From: Puffinus mauretanicus
Taxonomy: Eukaryota; Chordata; Aves; Procellariiformes; Procellariidae
DNA length: 64,000 nucleotides
Direction of reading: 5' to 3'
Assembly: GCA_023333565.1 (NCBI GenBank)
Contig: JAJKFH010001402.1
Location: forward strand, 1-64,000
Positions 58,601 through 64,000 of this stretch are shown here, in pieces (position 1 is the first letter of the stretch; the number at the start of each line of letters is the position of its first letter). The notes under the pieces are model-generated. The model had not been told where the DNA came from. It made no database searches and saw only the letters and a list, made by a program, of their open reading frames with translations. A program made the position numbers and the translations under genes.

Positions 58601-61600
58601 AGCTTCAAAGCTCTCTAACTCATTACTTACAAAACCAACTCACACAAATTATGTCAAGGAATGGGTGAGTGAAATTTCTTGAGTTATTAAGCATTTGACA
58701 CATTGAAACAGCTTACATTACAAGGAAAAAAAACAACAGCATCTGTCTCAGGCTTTCCCTGAGGGGCAGTTTGGACTACTAAGAGCAGTAGCCCACCAAC
58801 TCTAGGCATAAAACAAAGATGACTGAGAAACAAACAAGCAAACTGGAAAATAAAACCCAAAAATAACAACAACAACAAAAAAAAAAGCAAACCAAAAAAC
58901 CATATCCTGCAAAAACATTAGATTCCCCAATGGTAGTGTTTTGGAGTTCACAGTACTAAGTTGTTCAAAGAGAAGGGGATGGAGGCGTGAAGGTCACCAA
59001 GCTCCTTCCTCAAAAGCAATGATGCTTGCATAAGTCTTGAGGCTCAGCTGTACACTGGGAATCGATGAGGCCCTGTAGGTCACACCTTATTGTAGCACAT
59101 TTCTTTGCAAACCAAACCTGCTCTGCCTTGGCTTCTGCAACTCTGAATTTTCCTTTTGGCTTGATGAAGCTCAGTGTATTCAGCTCTGGCCTGAGAAATG
59201 ACTGTTCACTGGTGCATGATTGCTTCCACTGATCCTCTTTTTTTCAATTTCGGAGAACAGATCTGCCTCACTCTGAAATGCCAGGTAGCATAACAAAAAC
59301 CAGTCAGGAGAGCAGAGTATTCAGATCTCAATTGTCATTGTACATTACTCCTAAAACTGCTCAAAAGGAGTCAGGGGAGTGTTTGTATGGTCTGATCCCA
59401 TGGATCAGAACAGGGTCCTTATCTATTATCAGCAAAGTCCATGCAGGATACAAACACTGAGATTCCAACTTATATTTCAGCCAACAATTCCTCTGCAGAG
59501 GACTATGGAAAGAGGGAACAGACTAATCAAGCACAGGAGAACCCAGCTAATGGGTTTTTTCCAATGCAGGGTCATGCATAAATAAGGAGACTGAATTTGA
59601 TCCAGAGGTAATGAGTAGGACTCTTTCAGAGAAAAGAGTAGGTCCAAGATCACAGGAACATGCCTTTGGGTTTCAGGCATTCATGAGAACATGGAGATAT
59701 CTTGAACAAAATTGCTGTGCCGTGTTTTGACTGCATCATACAGATGTGAGCTGATTACACACTTAAGGGGATAGGAATTACGATTTAATAGTGCAGATAT
59801 TGGCCTTGTAACAGAGTTGTTTTAGCAGGGTGTTTTCAATGAAGAAGACTCTAATTCCCCATGTGAGAAGCAGCTGCTTTGCCCTAATTTATTGATGTCC
59901 TCTCCACTCACAATAATAATATCATGATTCAGGTTTACAGCTAGCCCATGTGCTATGAGGGAGGTTGTACAGTGCTTCATGACCCCTTAGTCTTTGCAGC
60001 TTGGACTCATTTAGGAGAGAGCACCCTTCATGGTGCACCACAGCCCTGCAGTCCAGGACAGGAGAATGACACGTGAAAATAAACTTGACCTTTCCAGAAA
60101 TATGTCTCCACAACTTTTCTGAAACCTTACCTGCCATGAGAAGTTGCTCTTGTAACATTTGATGAGAATTTGAGATCAAAACAGAATGCTAGATAAGAGT
60201 TTCTCACAGGATTGAAACTCTATTTTCCAAAGCCAGGACTGTAAAAGTTCACATGTGCACAGCTCTGTGCTTTGGTTACACTCCCTCTCTTACCCAGCTG
60301 TTCATCATAGCCACCAGAGACTCATGTCATGGTTATTCCTGGTCCTTTTTTCCATCCTAGTCTGATGTCTCCATCATCACAGTCATCACTTTTCTTCCAA
60401 GACTCCAGACACAGCAGACATTTCTTTCTGCTGGAACATTTCTCTTTCTGTCTCTCATGCCTCTCCCAGTATACTGAGACTCCTCCAAACCCCTCCTGGG
60501 GTCTTCCCTCGCTCTCATGGTTGCTCTGACCATATATTCCAAGACCACCACACTCATTTTACCTTTTCAGATACATTCCCCAGATTTCCCAGCTTTAATG
60601 GCCCATGGTAAGACGCTGCATTGTGCAGCAGCTGGTTTATTCTGCTTTTGCTCCATTGGACCCACACAAAGTCTATGTTTTACTCAAAGTTATGAAAAAA
60701 GGGCGAGACAGAGAATTGTGCTGAGGAAAATTATATCATAACCCTTCAGATAGTCATAAGTCTTGACTCCAGGAGAACAAATTGAACTGTGGTTGTCTAG
60801 GATATCTCCTGCCCCTCCATGCCTGAGCAAATTGTGTTATGCATTGACAGCTGTCCTTTATAAATGGAAATATTAAAGGAGCAAGGAAGGATAGGGAGTG
60901 TCCCTCCACCCTTTCCCACTGAATTGTATGATAAAAGACCTGTTTGTATATACATTTGCACAGGCTTTTCAGAGATTAAAAGCATTCTCTAGTAAGGCAG
61001 AAACCTGTCTGAGTTAAAATGTTTGCCTGACTCTGTAGACCTGGCAGAGTTCAGCTGGTCAAACCGTTAAAGAAAACCTTCAGTGCAGTAATACTCTTAC
61101 AGAGAAAATATTGCAGAGATAAAATCATGACTTCCAGGTGTACTGAAAACCAGAAACCTTGGCTTGCAATTGCTATTTGAAAGACATTTCTATCCCCGTG
61201 CATTTGATAGGCTTCAAATATTTAAAATATCTTCCAATTACTTCATCTGTTTTGACTACGTTATGATTCCCTGCTGCTGGGCTCCATCTGGGGCACTTTA
61301 CCTCAAATTGAGAAAGTCACGGCTTCTGATTTCAGCTTTGATAAGTAGCTGTCACTATGGTTTATGCTGTATGTAAGGCAAGTCTGCCTATGACCTTACT
61401 GATATAGAAAACAAATGGCAAGACAGCTCTGGACAGCCAGCAAACATGACTACTAAATTCCCTGGATGTCTGTGCTGAAAAGCTGCTGAGGGTTGAGTTG
61501 AACCCATGAAATCCAGTAGGAGATCCCATTTCTGTTACCAAGCCAGTCTCTTGATTTTTCCATGTTGGGATTCGGTTCTATCCCTGGATGGCAATAGGAT

Positions 61601-62439
61601 TTCAGTTTTTCTTCTCCCCATCCAGAAAAATGTCACTTAATTTGCACATGGTCAAGTGCCCAGGGTAAATCTGACAGGAGAGCAGTGTGGGTGAAAGAGA
61701 CTGAAAGAAGAAAACTGAACACAGGAAAGAATAAGAGTTTATGGGGAAATCCTTTATCTCCTCTCCACTTGACATATCTGTTACGCAGGCACCCACTGAG
61801 GTGCTGGTATGATCCTAGATGCCTGCCAAGGATGGCAATTTGCCCTTCAGGATGCAGAACAGGAGTCTGTTTACCTTTGATGAAGACCAGGAAGAAATTC
61901 CCCCAGTGGGAGCATATCTGGCCGCTGTAGGATTTCTTGGATTTTCCTCAGAAGCTGCAGTTGGGGTTCAGGCCCCCAACAGATCCCTACCGTGATCTTG
62001 GGTCTGAGCTGTGCTGCTAGCTCCTGCCAGCACATCTTTACACACAAAAATGAACTTACACCAGTCTCCTGAAGTTGTGCACAACACACATTCTTGGAAT
62101 GGTCCAAACTTTACGGGTCCAGCTGAAGTTTGCCAGGCTAGCTTTTGCCTGACTTTCGTTCCCCTGAGCAAACATGAACAAGATACACTGCTTTCCTCAG
62201 GACAGATGGCGGAGTGGGTTGATCTTGGTGCACTGCACCCCTCAGTCTGACAAAGGGAAGAGGAAAGAGCAGCATTTTCACTCAGCAGAAGCCAGAGAGA
62301 CACACTTTGCCTGGCTGCTCCTGCTGCCATCAGTGTGAATTGTGAAAACCACGACCTGCTACTCCCACTGTATCCCACAGCCACAGCTACAAATGTTATT
62401 ATTGGCCATAAAATTATCTATCCCATTTTTCAATCTGCC
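55691..62439. other. Unique-looking DNA, no gene recognised
   Basis: Nearly 7 kb without a recognised transposon, RNA gene or exon. A short (AAC)n-type run with an A tract lies near 58864-58886. Open stretches are below 95 codons and lack motifs. Confidence 0.5.
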
Positions 62440-62690
62440 TGCAGCATTTGACTCCCTGACCTACTGTGGTAATGAATTCCATAGGCTGACTTCACACCAC
62501 ATGAAGAAGTACATCCTCTAATTTGTTTTAAATGCACTGGCTATTAACTTCATCCAGTGACCCCTTTATTCTCTTTTAATATGAAAGCACAACTTTAACT
62601 ATGTCCTTCATAATTTAAATATCTTAGTTAAATCTCCTCTATCTCATCTGCTGTCGCTGCTAGACACTATTTTAGTCAAACAGCTTTCAG
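62440..62690 (-). mobile_element. Ancient CR1/L3-like relic
   Basis: The run AATGAATTCCATAGGCTGAC, followed by CACATGAAGAAGTAC and later GTGACCCCTTTATTC, matches the pattern of very old CR1/L3 3' coding ends. There, a conserved sentence about a 'ttccataggtt...gtgaagaagtacttcc...' precedes a 'gtgacccct...ttct' block. Divergence is high and the limits are approximate. Confidence 0.6.
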
Positions 62691-64000
62691 GAAGGGAAAA
62701 TCAAGAGTGAGAGACAGGAGCAGCTCTGCCAATTGTTACTTGCCACCTAGCATGCAATATATAAATAGTGCTAGGAACCCCTGTCTTCTCCTCCCTGGGG
62801 CTTTTCAACGAATGCAAGGACCACACTGTCACAGGAGAAGGTGGCTCTGTGGCAGCAGCATGGCTTTTCAGATTTCCTACCTTGCCTGCTCCATGCACGC
62901 TCACCCTACCCTTCAGAGAACTGCAATTAGAGTCCTCACCCAATGTCTCCCACAGGTTGGCTTTGAATGGAGGCTGTGCCCCAAGGCTGCAGGGGGGTCC
63001 TGCCTCTTCCCTGCACTGTTGTGGGAGCTCACAGTTCAGAGCTCCTCTTGGCATGGGGGGAAGGTGATCCAGACATGTCCTGGGCACAGCCCCCAGTCAT
63101 GATCAATGGGAGAAGCTGCTACTATAGGCCAATTCTGCTGAAAGATCCCACTGCACCTGGGTGATACATCCATAGTCTGAAGGCATCTTTTTTCTGGAGA
63201 AATAGCACAAAGCAGCCCTAATGCTGCCCAGAACTCAACATATGCCATTTATAAATCATGTTCCCTTTGTTCAGTCAATACCATCCATTCCCCTCTCCTC
63301 ACCAATGGTCTCACAAGGCTTCCTGTTCCTTTCATGTCAGTCTTTGCCGAGTCTTTGCCTTATGCACACATATTAATAGTGATGCAAGCAGTAGTTAGGA
63401 TCTGTGCAGATTAGGACAGCATCTGAAGTGCGCAAACATAAAAAATATCCAAGAAAACTTTTGAGCAATATGAAGACAGGAAGTACCTATCGTTGTCACC
63501 ATCATCCCCCCACCCCCAAGCACTGGTGAAGAAAAACAATTAAATCTGCAATGCTGTCTTCTTATCACAGGCAAAACTGAGCTTTTTCAGCAGCATTAAT
63601 CAAATCAGTTGCAGGTGGGAGATGTTTAAAAGGAAGTAACTCCTTAAAAGGAGTACAATATAAGTATATATGTATGAAAATCCTCCTGTGGAGAACTCTG
63701 GCTCAGGGAATAATTCACATCTTGCCACATCACTTCAAATAAAGATCAGAAAGAAATCATTTAAGCAATAATGATTAAGGTACAAGTCATTTCTTACGTA
63801 TAAAAGCTGCCTGCAAAGAATTGATGGCCTTCAGATATACCTCAGTCTATTAACCCTCTGTGGAAATGCCCTGCATAGAGGTTGCTATTGACATTTTAAG
63901 TGGAAAAGATGGACGGGGAAGAAGCTGGGCTTGCTGCACACGAATAGAAAAGACATTTTTGTTTTTGAAGCACAGAGGGCATTTCTGGTACACAAAGGCC
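62691..64000. other. No recognisable feature
   Basis: Overlapping open stretches of up to 131 codons on both strands at 62701-63164 reflect locally GC-rich sequence. None has a motif or a defensible exon structure. Confidence 0.45.

Noticed and set aside
62701..63164. Open stretches of up to 131 codons on both strands
   Set aside because: These are three mutually overlapping frames in GC-richer DNA without motifs; most likely chance.

Overview
This window looks like gene-poor, transposon-rich nuclear DNA from a bird. The evidence is at least eleven CR1 LINE copies, the youngest ending in the CR1-type octamer repeat (ATTCTATG)n, together with solo LTRs carrying 5-bp target duplications and a degraded gammaretrovirus-like endogenous provirus. 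I see no convincing host exon, tRNA, rRNA, CRISPR array or bacterial-type feature. The order of bird cannot be settled by eye; a neoavian is a guess.

Layout. 1-2968 is a young, 5'-truncated CR1 on the minus strand that runs off the left edge. 3555-4168, 9320-9836, 16570-17145 and 51145-51661 are four solo LTRs of one family. 9916-15171 is a minus-strand gammaretrovirus-like provirus with gag, pro, RT, RNase H and integrase remnants and no env. Its integrase is split by a CR1, and its two LTR pieces face in opposite directions. 15286-15977 (minus) and 19210-19829 (plus) are solo LTRs of a second family, the latter lying inside an old CR1. 21.5-40.6 kb is mostly unique-looking AT-rich sequence with small CR1 relics. 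40727-45130 is the centrepiece: a full-length 4404-bp CR1 on the minus strand with a GC-rich 5' region, an intact ORF1 and a nearly intact ORF2. A perfect 96-bp direct repeat flanks it. 45.9-55.7 kb is a dense pile of older CR1 copies, one split by a solo LTR. 55.7-64 kb is mostly featureless apart from an ancient CR1/L3-like relic near 62.5 kb.

How the parts relate. A working CR1 makes an ORF1 protein (zinc-binding-like and coiled-coil region, then an SGNH/GDSL esterase-like domain) and an ORF2 protein (AP-type endonuclease plus reverse transcriptase). The full-length copy shows both, but ORF2 has an in-frame TAG between endonuclease and RT. The independent copy at the left edge has the same TAG at the same codon. 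Both copies also lack the usual esterase histidine. The provirus has gammaretroviral hallmarks: one CCHC knuckle, gag and pol in one frame separated by a single TGA, and a DTGA protease motif. It is disabled by stops, frameshifts, an RT deletion and the CR1 insertion.

Nothing here is a new multigene system. The observations I rate highest are the 96-bp target duplication, the shared TAG, and the provirus with inverted LTRs and no target duplication.
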